A DNA stretch of 64,000 bases from Microbacterium pseudoresistens (lineage in GTDB: Bacteria > Actinomycetota > Actinomycetes > Actinomycetales > Microbacteriaceae). The first letter of the stretch is position 1. Each line of letters opens with the position of its first letter. The stretch is from positions 2,232,001-2,296,000 of the forward strand of contig NZ_JACCBH010000001.1 of assembly GCF_013409745.1 (NCBI RefSeq), in the 5' to 3' direction. Below are positions 1 through 7,222 of this stretch, one piece after another. The translations under genes were made by a program, and so were the position numbers. The notes under the pieces are model-generated. The model searched no databases. It had not been told where the DNA came from and saw only the letters and a program-made list of their open reading frames with translations.

Positions 1-1
1 C

Positions 2-118
2 TCCGCCGGCGCCTACGCGCCGGGGATCCGTCTCGCGCTGCCGTACGCCCGCGATGCGCGCGGAGTGATCGTGGGGCTCGAGCACGTCATCGATCTCGGG
101 ATCACACCGAGCGCATGA
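2..118 (+). CDS. C-terminal end of a gene cut by the window edge, probably dapB
   Basis: An open frame enters from the left edge and stops at TGA 116-118, leaving 38 residues. The tail (APGIRLAL..., then GVIVGLEHVIDLG) loosely resembles the C-terminus of 4-hydroxy-tetrahydrodipicolinate reductases, which often end with a PGxxLA segment followed by a GLxxGLExL-type strand. Gene order supports this, since actinobacteria often carry dapB just upstream of thyA/dapA. Only about 15% of such a protein is visible and the match is weak, so dapB is an inference. The next start codon (ATG 115) overlaps this stop, indicating translational coupling. Confidence 0.4.
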   Translation, partial: SAGAYAPGIRLALPYARDARGVIVGLEHVIDLGITPSA

Positions 119-558
119 TGTCTCGCGTCGGCGTGGCCGTGATGACGGCGGCCCTCGCTCTCTATCTCGCCTTCGCCGTGCAGCGCGCGTTCATCATGTT
201 CGCCACGGGAGAGCCGGTGGGCATCGCCTTCGGCGTCGGGCTGCTCGTGCTGCCGCTCATCGGGGCATGGGTGCTCGTGCGCGAAGTCATGTTCGGTGTG
301 CAGTCCGCGCGTCTCACCCGCCGACTGGAGGATGAAGACGGGGTGCCCGACGACGACGTGGCATTGACGCCGAGCGGCCGGGTGGTGCGCGAGGAGGCCG
401 CCGGACTCGTGCAGCGATATGCGGATGCGGCGGCCGCGGCCCCGGAGGACTGGCGATCCCGCCTGCGACTCGGCATCGTTCAGCGCGCGGCGGGGCAGCT
501 GGGCGAAGCGCGGGCGAGCGTTCGTGCCGCGATTCGCTTGGAGAAGACGGCGCACTAA
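115..558 (+). CDS. small membrane protein with a TPR-like C-terminal half
   Basis: The protein has 147 residues. Two hydrophobic segments (about residues 7-27 and 40-62) suggest a hairpin in the membrane. An acidic linker follows, then a helical C-terminal part with alanine-rich periodicity (WRSRLRLGIVQRAAGQLGEARASVRAAIRLE) typical of one or two tetratricopeptide repeats. The ATG overlaps the TGA of the upstream gene, so it is probably co-translated with it. No enzymatic motif is visible; the TPR part suggests a protein-protein interaction role at the membrane. The precise function is unknown to me. Confidence 0.75.
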   Translation: MMSRVGVAVMTAALALYLAFAVQRAFIMFATGEPVGIAFGVGLLVLPLIGAWVLVREVMFGVQSARLTRRLEDEDGVPDDDVALTPSGRVVREEAAGLVQRYADAAAAAPEDWRSRLRLGIVQRAAGQLGEARASVRAAIRLEKTAH

Positions 559-613
559 AACGCGACCCCGCCTGATCAGTCAGACGCGGCCGCGCTTCAG
601 GTGGTGCGGGGGA

Positions 614-1039
614 TCAGGCCAGCGTTGCTTCGAGCGTGATCTCGATACCCGACAGCGCCTGCGAGACCGGGCAGCCGGTCTTTGCCTCGTCGGCGATGCG
701 CTGGAAGGTCTCGGCGTCCAGGCCGGGCACGCTCGCGTTGACGTTGAGGTGGCTGCCGGTGATGCCGGTGCCGGGCTTGAAGGTCACCGACGCCGTGGTG
801 TCGACGCGCTCCGGCGGGGTTCCGTTGCCGGCGAGGGCGTGCGAGAGCGCCATGCTGAAGCAGGACGAGTGCGCGGCCGCGATGAGCTCTTCAGGCGTCG
901 TGGTGGTGTCAGACCCCTCCGAGCGCGACTTCCAGTCGAGCGGGAAGGTTCCGAGGTGGGATGACGAGAACGAGACCGTGCCCGAGCCTTCGGTGAGGCT
1001 CCCCGTCCAGGTGGCTGCTGCTTCGCTCGTGACGGACAT
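614..1039 (-). CDS. OsmC/Ohr-family peroxiredoxin
   Basis: The protein has 141 residues, the usual size for OsmC-family thiol peroxidases that reduce organic hydroperoxides in the cytoplasm. The two conserved cysteines are visible: C60 in the AHSSCFSMAL helix and C123 in TGCPVSQAL, with the conserved glutamate (E51) just before the first. The start at 1039 is supported by a strong Shine-Dalgarno GGAGGAG, and a -10 box TAGGCT lies at 1082-1077. It is transcribed against its neighbours and is next to DUF4395 and thioredoxin genes, making a small redox group. Assignment to the OsmC rather than the Ohr subfamily is likely but not certain. Confidence 0.88.
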   Translation of the reverse strand: MSVTSEAAATWTGSLTEGSGTVSFSSSHLGTFPLDWKSRSEGSDTTTTPEELIAAAHSSCFSMALSHALAGNGTPPERVDTTASVTFKPGTGITGSHLNVNASVPGLDAETFQRIADEAKTGCPVSQALSGIEITLEATLA

Positions 1040-1076
1040 GTCGACTCCTCCGGATAGGGGGCTGATGGTGCCTGCC

Positions 1077-1082
1077 AGCCTA
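1077..1082 (-). promoter_or_regulatory. -10 box of the OsmC-family gene
   Basis: TAGGCT on the minus strand, 37 nt upstream of the ATG at 1039. It would give a leader of about 30 nt that contains the GGAGGAG ribosome site. No clear -35 box is seen. Confidence 0.5.
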
Positions 1083-1086
1083 CCGA

Positions 1087-1671
1087 TCAGGCCGTGGCGG
1101 AGGAACCGCCTGTGGAGCGGCCCACGAGTCCGGCGCGCTGCAGCAGGAGCCAGATCTGGCAGCCGAGGCAGAAGCCGAAGGCGGCGTTGAGGAACGCCGC
1201 GACGAACGCGGCCGCCGTGGCCACGGGCAGCGCCCACGGTACTCCGAGCAGGTGCAGCACGAGACCGATACCCACGACGATCAGCCCGACCCCTTGCGCG
1301 AACCGGGGCGGCCGAGGATCCTCGAGTTCGGCGGGCGGGCTCAGTCGCGGGCGCACGAGCGTGCGGAACAGCGCGTTCCAGGGCTGGGTGCGCGAGGAGA
1401 CGAGGCTCCAGGCGAACAGCAGCGCCACGACGAGGGTCAGCAGGAATCCGGCATCCACGACCCGCTCGGGCACCGTCGCCTGGGGGAGCGCCCACCCTCC
1501 CGGGATGTCGAAGGATGCATCGGTGAGCGTCTGGACGGCGACGTAGCCGCTGACGCCGCGCGCCGTGGAGATCCCGGTGAGTGCGAGCGCCGTCGCCACG
1601 AGCAGCAGAGCCGACGTGATCGACGCGCCGAAGCGCGGGCCGCGCGGATCGATTCCGGCCGGAGTGGTCAT
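1087..1671 (-). CDS. DUF4395 integral membrane protein
   Basis: The protein has 194 residues. Four hydrophobic segments are visible (roughly 18-38, 75-92, 128-148 and 150-178), and the last carries the motif FGFCLGCQIW, the cysteine pair typical of DUF4395 proteins. These proteins are commonly encoded with a thioredoxin or rhodanese-like protein and are thought to take part in membrane redox or sulfur chemistry; their biochemical activity is not established. The gene overlaps the upstream thioredoxin gene by 4 bp (ATGA at 1668-1671), so the two are translationally coupled and probably act together. The Cys pair is the plausible redox partner of the thioredoxin CTRC site. Confidence 0.85.
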   Translation of the reverse strand: MTTPAGIDPRGPRFGASITSALLLVATALALTGISTARGVSGYVAVQTLTDASFDIPGGWALPQATVPERVVDAGFLLTLVVALLFAWSLVSSRTQPWNALFRTLVRPRLSPPAELEDPRPPRFAQGVGLIVVGIGLVLHLLGVPWALPVATAAAFVAAFLNAAFGFCLGCQIWLLLQRAGLVGRSTGGSSATA

Positions 1672-2165
1672 GAGGCTCCTTCGGAGACAGAGAATCGTTC
1701 GGAGACCGAGGATCGCTCATCAGCGGCGTCGGGAGCGGATGCGGACAGGTCCGCGAGTGCTTCGTCGAGCGCCGTACGCGCGGGGATGCCGTGGAAGCGC
1801 GAGCGCACGACGCCGTCCTCGTCGACGAGGAAGACGGTGGGCGTGGCGAGGATGCCGTAGCGCGACGCGAGATCGGTGCGGCGGGTGAGGTCGATCTCGA
1901 CGGCCGAGACGCCCTCGATCGGCGCTGTCCAGTCGGCGAGCACGCGCCGCACCTGAGGGCAGCGCGTGCAGAACTCGGTGCTGAACTGCACGAGCGTCGC
2001 GCGCGGTGCCAGTGCCGCCGGCGCGAGATCGTCGGCGCGGACGGTCACCGCGCGGTCGGGGTGAATGCGCCTGCGGCGACCGTCGCGCATCCGCAGCAGG
2101 AGTCCCGCAGCGGTGGCCAGCACGAGCAGTGCGGCGACGGCGGCGAGGGCGAGCGGGGCGGGCAC
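1668..2165 (-). CDS. membrane-anchored thioredoxin-family protein
   Basis: The protein has 165 residues: one N-terminal hydrophobic segment (about 5-25), a basic stop-transfer stretch, then a thioredoxin fold. The active site is C66-T-R-C69, with the cis-proline loop ATPT (P109) visible. Orientation is uncertain; a basic cluster directly after the segment suggests the fold may be cytoplasmic. Start GTG 2165 lies 6 nt after a TAGCCT -10 box, so the mRNA is probably leaderless. The CTRC dipeptide differs from the classical CGPC and may shift the redox potential. It is coupled to the DUF4395 gene and followed by the OsmC gene. Confidence 0.85.
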   Translation of the reverse strand: MPAPLALAAVAALLVLATAAGLLLRMRDGRRRRIHPDRAVTVRADDLAPAALAPRATLVQFSTEFCTRCPQVRRVLADWTAPIEGVSAVEIDLTRRTDLASRYGILATPTVFLVDEDGVVRSRFHGIPARTALDEALADLSASAPDAADERSSVSERFSVSEGAS

Positions 2166-2171
2166 TCACCC

Positions 2172-2177
2172 AGGCTA
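2172..2177 (-). promoter_or_regulatory. -10 box of the leaderless thioredoxin gene
   Basis: TAGCCT on the minus strand followed by 6 nt (gggtga) and then the GTG start at 2165. With a normal -10 to start-site distance the transcript begins at the start codon. It diverges from the thyA promoter. Confidence 0.6.
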
Positions 2178-2253
2178 CGGCGCGGGTTTCGTATCGGGCG
2201 GGATGTGACGATGAATGACAGGATGTCCGACGCCGAATGTCGCACGCCGCCGG

Positions 2254-2259
2254 TAGTCT
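2254..2259 (+). promoter_or_regulatory. -10 box of leaderless thyA
   Basis: TAGTCT followed by 7 nt and ATG 2267. No Shine-Dalgarno precedes the ATG, which fits a leaderless transcript. Confidence 0.6.
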
Positions 2260-2266
2260 GGCGGGC

Positions 2267-3076
2267 ATGAGCGCCGCGATCCCCACGCCCTACGAAGACC
2301 TGCTCCGCGACGTGCTCGAGCACGGTGCGCACAAGGACGATCGCACCGGTACGGGCACGACGAGTGCCTTCGGCCGACAGATCCGCTACGACCTGTCCGA
2401 GGGCTTCCCGCTCATCACGACCAAGCGCGTGCACTTCAAATCGATCGCGTACGAGCTGCTGTGGTTCCTGCGCGGCGACTCCAACGTGCGCTGGCTGCAG
2501 GAGCACGGCGTGACGATCTGGGACGAATGGGCCGATGCCGACGGCGACCTCGGCCCCGTCTACGGCGTGCAGTGGCGCTCGTGGCCGACGCCCGATGGCG
2601 GTCACATCGATCAGCTCGCCCAGGTGATCGACCAGATCAAGGCCGACCCCGATTCGAGGCGTCTGATCGTCTCGGCGTGGAATCCCGCAGACATCCCCGA
2701 TATGGCGCTCGCGCCGTGCCACGCCCTGTTCCAGTTCTACGTCGCCGAGGGCAGGCTGTCGTGCCAGCTGTACCAGCGCAGCGCAGACCTGTTCCTGGGC
2801 GTGCCCTTCAACATCGCCTCCTATGCGCTGCTCACCCTCATGGTGGCCCAGCAGACCGGCCTCGAGCCGGGGGAGTTCGTGTGGACCGGCGGCGACTGCC
2901 ACATCTATGACAACCACCGCGAGCAGGTGAGGGAGCAGCTCACGCGCGAGCCGTACCCGCTGCCGACGCTGCGGATCGCCCGCACACCCGACTCGATCTT
3001 CGACTACCGCTTCGAGGACTTCGTGGTCGAGGACTACCAGCACCACCCGGCGATCAGGGCGGCGGTGGCGGTATGA
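2267..3076 (+). CDS. thyA: thymidylate synthase
   Basis: Converts dUMP to dTMP using 5,10-methylene-THF, releasing dihydrofolate for the next gene's product. The 269 residues match the ThyA family (about 264). The nucleophilic cysteine is C151 in [12 protein letters not shown]; the RTGTGT loop (27-32), the QLYQRSAD phosphate-binding segment and NIASYALLT are all present. Start chosen at 2267 ([13 protein letters not shown]) because the usual N-terminus begins here and a -10 box lies 7 nt upstream; an in-frame ATG at 2237 would add ten residues with no support. Overlaps folA by 4 bp (ATGA), so thyA and folA are one translation unit, as in many bacteria. Confidence 0.97.
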   Translation: MSAAIPTPYEDLLRDVLEHGAHKDDRTGTGTTSAFGRQIRYDLSEGFPLITTKRVHFKSIAYELLWFLRGDSNVRWLQEHGVTIWDEWADADGDLGPVYGVQWRSWPTPDGGHIDQLAQVIDQIKADPDSRRLIVSAWNPADIPDMALAPCHALFQFYVAEGRLSCQLYQRSADLFLGVPFNIASYALLTLMVAQQTGLEPGEFVWTGGDCHIYDNHREQVREQLTREPYPLPTLRIARTPDSIFDYRFEDFVVEDYQHHPAIRAAVAV

Positions 3077-3549
3077 CCTGGGCGGGTCTCATCTGGGCGC
3101 AGGCGCACGACGCAGTGATCGGCGCGGAGGGCGGCATGCCCTGGCACGTTCCCGAAGACCTCGCACATTTCAAGGAGGTCACCCTCGGCGCCCCTGTCGT
3201 GATGGGGCGCAAGACCTGGGATTCGCTGCCCGAACGCTTTCGTCCGCTGCCCGACCGCGAGAACATCGTCATCACGCGTCGGCAGGACTGGTCCGCGCCC
3301 GGCGTGCGTCGTGCGGCGACGGTGTCCGAGGCGGTGCGGGGCCTCGACCGGGTCTGGATCATCGGCGGGGCTGAGATCTTCCGGCAGACGATCGGCGATG
3401 CCGACCGGCTCGAGGTCACCGAGATCGACCTCGCCGTCGACGGCGACGCCTTCGCCCCGTCGACGCAGGGGTGGCGCCTCGTCGACGAGGGGGAGTGGCA
3501 GACTTCTCGCAGCGGCGCGCGCTACCGCTTCCTGGGATACGAGCGCTGA
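3073..3549 (+). CDS. folA: dihydrofolate reductase
   Basis: Reduces dihydrofolate to tetrahydrofolate with NADPH, regenerating the cofactor oxidised by ThyA. The 158 residues are the normal size. Visible signatures are the N-terminal strand [12 protein letters not shown], the M20 loop [11 protein letters not shown] with W24, P25 and the catalytic acid D29, [12 protein letters not shown], and IIGGAEIF near the C-terminus. It starts inside the thyA stop (ATGA) and its own TGA shares one base with the ATG of the following SDR gene, so thyA-folA-SDR behave as a tightly coupled operon. A second, divergent DHFR-like gene lies at 16432. Confidence 0.96.
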   Translation: MTWAGLIWAQAHDAVIGAEGGMPWHVPEDLAHFKEVTLGAPVVMGRKTWDSLPERFRPLPDRENIVITRRQDWSAPGVRRAATVSEAVRGLDRVWIIGGAEIFRQTIGDADRLEVTEIDLAVDGDAFAPSTQGWRLVDEGEWQTSRSGARYRFLGYER

Positions 3550-4310
3550 TGGCCACGGCGCTGATCACGGGTGCGGCGGCCGGGCTCGGAGCGGAGTTCG
3601 CGCGTCAACTGGCGCAGCGCGGTGCCGACCTCGTTCTCGTGGGGCGCACCCGCGAGACGCTGGATACACTGGCCGCCCACCTGCGGGAGGCGTACGAGGT
3701 GCGGGTCGAGGTGCTGACGGCCGATCTGTCCGTCGAGCGTCAGCTCGCCAGAGTCGTGCGGCGCGTACAGGACAGGCAGCACCCGATCGACGTGCTCGTG
3801 AACAACGCCGGCTTCGGCCTCCCGCTGGCCTTCGCCGACAACGACATCGACGACGAGGTGCGCCACCTCAGGGTGCATGTCGAGGCGCCGATGCGGCTCA
3901 TGCACGCCGCGCTCGGCGCGATGCGCGGGCGAGGCGGCCGGATCATCAACGTCGCCTCGGTGGCCGGCTTCATCTCGCGGTCGACGTACTCGGCCTGCAA
4001 GGGCTGGCTGATCGGCTTCAGTCGGTGGGCGAACGCCGAGTACGCGCGCGATCGCGTGACGGTGACCGCCGTGTGCCCCGGCTTCACGCACACGACCTTC
4101 CACGAGCGGATGGGTCTGCCTCCCGGCAAGGAGGGCATCCCGGACATCATGTGGCTGAACGCGGCCGACGTGGTGCGCGAAGGTCTGCGCGACGCCGCAC
4201 GCGGCAAGGCGGTGTCGATCCCGTCGCTGCGCTACAAGGCGATCGTGGCGCTCAGCCGGGTTCTGCCGTCGGGGCTCACGGCCTCGGTGGCACGGCGGGG
4301 CCGGATCTGA
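3549..4310 (+). CDS. short-chain dehydrogenase/reductase
   Basis: The protein has 253 residues of the classical SDR type. The cofactor loop TGAAAGLG is at 7-14, NNAG at 85-88, catalytic S137 (INVASVAG), and Y147-x3-K151 (TYSACKGW). An arginine after the second strand (VGRTRE) favours NADP(H). The start shares one base with the folA stop (TGATG), so it is translated together with thyA-folA, but there is no obvious folate link and it may simply be carried along. The tail GLPPGKEGIPDIMWLNAADVV resembles SDRs annotated as acyl-lipid or ketone reductases; the substrate cannot be read from sequence. Confidence 0.9.
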   Translation: MATALITGAAAGLGAEFARQLAQRGADLVLVGRTRETLDTLAAHLREAYEVRVEVLTADLSVERQLARVVRRVQDRQHPIDVLVNNAGFGLPLAFADNDIDDEVRHLRVHVEAPMRLMHAALGAMRGRGGRIINVASVAGFISRSTYSACKGWLIGFSRWANAEYARDRVTVTAVCPGFTHTTFHERMGLPPGKEGIPDIMWLNAADVVREGLRDAARGKAVSIPSLRYKAIVALSRVLPSGLTASVARRGRI

Positions 4311-4348
4311 ACGATCGGCGTGCGCCGTCGCCATCGGGTCGATGACGA

Positions 4349-4354
4349 TACGCT
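4349..4354 (+). promoter_or_regulatory. -10 box of leaderless dapA
   Basis: TACGCT followed by 6 nt (gagagc) and ATG 4361, so the predicted start site is the A of the start codon. Confidence 0.65.
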
Positions 4355-4360
4355 GAGAGC

Positions 4361-5338
4361 ATGACGCACACGGGCAATCCCTTCGGACAGGTGCTCGTCG
4401 CGCTCGTCACCCCGATGACGGCCGACGGAGAGGTCGATTGGCCCGCCGTCGAGAAGCACATGGACCGCGTGATCAGCGACGGCGCCGACGGCATCGTCGT
4501 CACCGGCACCACGGGTGAGACCTCCACTCTCACCGACGATGAGAAGATCCGCCTGGTCGAGGTCGGCAAAGACGTCTCGGCCGGTCGCGCCAAGATCATC
4601 ACCGGCGGGGGCTCCAATGAGACGGCGCACGCGATCGAACTGTACAAGGCCAGCGAGAAGGCCGGCGCCGACGGCATCATGATCGTCACGCCGTACTACA
4701 ACAAGCCCACCCAGGCGGGTATCCTCACGCACTTCCGGCTCGTCGCCGACGCGACCGACCTGCCGGTGATCCTCTACGACATCCCCGGGCGCACGGGCGT
4801 TCCCATCCAGTACGAGACGATCCTGCGCCTGGCCAAGCACCCGAACATCCTCGCCGTGAAAGATGCCAAGGGCGACTTCTCCGAGGTGAGCCGGGTGCTC
4901 AACCAGACCGGATTGATGTACTTCTCCGGCGATGACGCCAACGTGCTGCCGCACCTTTCGATCGGGGCCACAGGCCTGATCGGCGTGACCTCGAACGTGA
5001 CATCGGCGCCATACCGGACCATCGTCGATGCCGTCAACCGCGGCGACCTGGCGGCGGCGACGGCGGCGCACAAGCAGCTCGAGCCCCTCGTGCGCGCCGT
5101 GGGCACGCACGTGCCGGGAACCGTGTCGGTGAAGTACATCCTGCACGGCCTCGGCCGCATCGGCAGCCCGCGCGTGCGCCTGCCGCTGGTGGGCCCGGAG
5201 GAGTGGGAGGCCGCGATCATCGAGGACGAGCTGGCTCTGGTCAGCGGTGTTCCGGGGGCCGACTTCTCCGACTTCCGTCCCGACCGCAACGCCGCAGCCG
5301 GGGGCGCCCTGCCCAAGGTGCACGGCACCACCCGATGA
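4361..5338 (+). CDS. dapA: 4-hydroxy-tetrahydrodipicolinate synthase
   Basis: Condenses pyruvate with aspartate semialdehyde, the first committed step to diaminopimelate and lysine. The protein is a 325-residue TIM barrel. TGTTGE (48-53) is the carboxylate loop, Y139 (LYDIPGRTG) the catalytic tyrosine and K167 (AVKDAKGD) the Schiff-base lysine. About 25 residues longer than typical DapA, owing to a C-terminal tail after the last helix. It lies with dapF (17 kb) and a probable dapB fragment at the left edge, so much of the DAP branch is in this window. The leaderless promoter just upstream gives it separate control from thyA-folA. Confidence 0.97.
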   Translation: MTHTGNPFGQVLVALVTPMTADGEVDWPAVEKHMDRVISDGADGIVVTGTTGETSTLTDDEKIRLVEVGKDVSAGRAKIITGGGSNETAHAIELYKASEKAGADGIMIVTPYYNKPTQAGILTHFRLVADATDLPVILYDIPGRTGVPIQYETILRLAKHPNILAVKDAKGDFSEVSRVLNQTGLMYFSGDDANVLPHLSIGATGLIGVTSNVTSAPYRTIVDAVNRGDLAAATAAHKQLEPLVRAVGTHVPGTVSVKYILHGLGRIGSPRVRLPLVGPEEWEAAIIEDELALVSGVPGADFSDFRPDRNAAAGGALPKVHGTTR

Positions 5339-5381
5339 CCCGCACGGTCACCGGCCCACGAACGATCGCCCGCTGAGGGCA

Positions 5382-5397
5382 GCGATCACGAGATCGC
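5382..5397. promoter_or_regulatory. short inverted repeat between dapA and rnj
   Basis: GCGATC-ACGA-GATCGC: 6-bp arms and a 4-nt loop, 44 nt after the dapA stop and about 47 nt before rnj. It could be a weak dapA terminator or an operator-like site. No T-run follows. Confidence 0.25.
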
Positions 5398-5443
5398 ACA
5401 ACGCAAGAGAATGGGCGTCTCGGATGCCCCTTGAGGAGGCACC

Positions 5444-7120
5444 ATGACCATCCCGCTCGCCGAACCCGACAAGCTCGCTCCGCAGACGCTGCGCGTCATC
5501 CCGCTGGGCGGACTCGGAGAGGTCGGCCGCAACATGACGATCTTCGAGTTCGACGGCAAGATCATCATCGTCGACTGCGGCGTGCTCTTCCCCGAAGACC
5601 ATCAGCCGGGCGTCGACCTGATCCTGCCCGACTTCGAGCCGATCAAGGACCGCCTCGACGACATCGTCGCCGTCGTGCTCACGCATGGTCACGAGGACCA
5701 CATCGGCGCCGTGCCGTACCTGCTGCGGCTGCGCCAGGACATCCCGCTGATCGGTTCCGGACTCACGCTCGCGCTCGTGGAGGCCAAGCTCAAGGAGCAC
5801 CGCATCAAGGCCACCACTCGCGTGGTCGCCGAGGGGCAGGACGTCGCAGTCGGGCCGTTCGACCTCGAGTTCGTCGCCGTCAACCACTCGATCCCGGACG
5901 CGCTCGCCGTCGCGATCCGCACACCCGCAGGGCTCGCGCTGGCCACCGGCGACTTCAAGATGGACCAGTTGCCCTTGGACGGCCGGCTCACCGACCTGCG
6001 CGCCTTCTCCCGTCTGGGGGAGGAGGGTGTCGACCTGTTCCTCGTGGACTCCACCAACGCGGATGTGCCGGGCTTCACGCCCCTCGAGCGCTCGATCGGG
6101 CCGGTGCTCGACCAGGTGATCGGCAAGGCGCCGCGCCGCGTGATCGTCGCCAGCTTCTCCAGCCACGTGCACCGCGTTCAGCAGGTGCTCGACGCCGCGC
6201 ACGCCCACGGCCGCCGCGTGGCGCTGCTCGGCCGCAGCATGCTGCGCAACATGACGATCGCCGAGGACCTCGGCTACCTCCGCGTTCCCGACAACGTGCT
6301 GATCGACTACAAGAAGGCCAAGGACCTTCCCGACGACAAGATCGTCTACATGTCCACGGGCTCGCAGGGCGAGCCGATGGCGGTGCTCAGCCGCATGGCG
6401 AACCTCGAGCACGCCATCGAGCCGGGGCCGGGAGACACCGTGATCCTCGCATCGAGCCTCATCCCGGGCAACGAGAACGCCGTGTACCGCGTCATCGACG
6501 GACTCACCAAGCTCGGCGCCGACGTCGTGCACAAGGCGAATGCGCGGGTCCATGTCTCGGGACACGCCGCCGCGGGCGAACTGCTGTACTGCTACAACAT
6601 CCTCAAGCCGCGCAACGTGCTGCCCGTGCACGGCGAGTACCGGCATCTCATCGCCAACGCCAAGCTCGCGCAGGACACCGGAATCCCCGAGGAGAACACG
6701 ATCATCGCTTCGAACGGCACCGTGATCGACCTCGCCGGCGGCGTCGCGCGCGTCGCGGGGCAGCTCGACCTCGGATTCGTCTACGTCGACGGCTCGACGG
6801 TGGGCGAGATCACCGACGCCGACCTCAAGGACCGACGCATCCTCGGCGAGGAGGGCTTCATCTCCGTCATCGTCGTCGTGGACTCGGCGACGGGCCGGAT
6901 CGTGTCCGGCCCCGAGATCCACGCCCGGGGCGTCGCCGAGGACGACGCGGTGTTCGACGACGTCGTTCCCAAGATCGTCGCGGCGCTCAAGGAGGCCGCC
7001 GGCAACGGCGTGCGCGACAACCACGCTCTGTCACAGGCGGTGCGGCGCACGATAGGTCGCTGGGTCAACCAGAAGCTGCGTCGCCGGCCGATGATCGTCC
7101 CGCTCGTGATCGAGGCCTGA
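5444..7120 (+). CDS. rnj: ribonuclease J
   Basis: Metallo-beta-lactamase/beta-CASP ribonuclease with 5'-3' exonuclease and endonuclease activity in mRNA decay and rRNA maturation, acting in the cytoplasm. The 558 residues match the family. The metal-binding motif THGHEDHIGA is at residues 80-89 (H81, H83, D85, H86), preceded by IVDCGVLFPED; further motifs are TGDFKMD, STNAD and HVSGHA. The start at ATG 5444 is set by TTGAGGAGGCACC just upstream. It lies between dapA and ftsK, a conserved actinobacterial order. The C-terminal domain needed for dimerisation is present. Confidence 0.95.
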   Translation: MTIPLAEPDKLAPQTLRVIPLGGLGEVGRNMTIFEFDGKIIIVDCGVLFPEDHQPGVDLILPDFEPIKDRLDDIVAVVLTHGHEDHIGAVPYLLRLRQDIPLIGSGLTLALVEAKLKEHRIKATTRVVAEGQDVAVGPFDLEFVAVNHSIPDALAVAIRTPAGLALATGDFKMDQLPLDGRLTDLRAFSRLGEEGVDLFLVDSTNADVPGFTPLERSIGPVLDQVIGKAPRRVIVASFSSHVHRVQQVLDAAHAHGRRVALLGRSMLRNMTIAEDLGYLRVPDNVLIDYKKAKDLPDDKIVYMSTGSQGEPMAVLSRMANLEHAIEPGPGDTVILASSLIPGNENAVYRVIDGLTKLGADVVHKANARVHVSGHAAAGELLYCYNILKPRNVLPVHGEYRHLIANAKLAQDTGIPEENTIIASNGTVIDLAGGVARVAGQLDLGFVYVDGSTVGEITDADLKDRRILGEEGFISVIVVVDSATGRIVSGPEIHARGVAEDDAVFDDVVPKIVAALKEAAGNGVRDNHALSQAVRRTIGRWVNQKLRRRPMIVPLVIEA

Positions 7121-7125
7121 GCCGC

Positions 7126-7146
7126 CCGGGCAGCCCTTGTGCCCGG
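7126..7146 (+). terminator. possible weak terminator after rnj
   Basis: A stem CCGGGCA / TGCCCGG (7 bp) with a 7-nt loop begins 5 nt after the rnj stop. There is no T-run. Calling it a terminator is a guess from position and GC-rich pairing. Confidence 0.35.
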
Positions 7147-7210
7147 CGCCGTTGGCCGCGCAATCCTCCGGAAACCCGCGTCATTACGGGCCGATGTCAT
7201 CGGTGGGCCG

Positions 7211-7216
7211 TAGCGT
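7211..7216 (+). promoter_or_regulatory. -10 box of leaderless ftsK
   Basis: TAGCGT followed by 6 nt (gggggc) and ATG 7223. The G-run could be mistaken for a Shine-Dalgarno, but it directly abuts the start codon. Confidence 0.6.
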
Positions 7217-7222
7217 GGGGGC

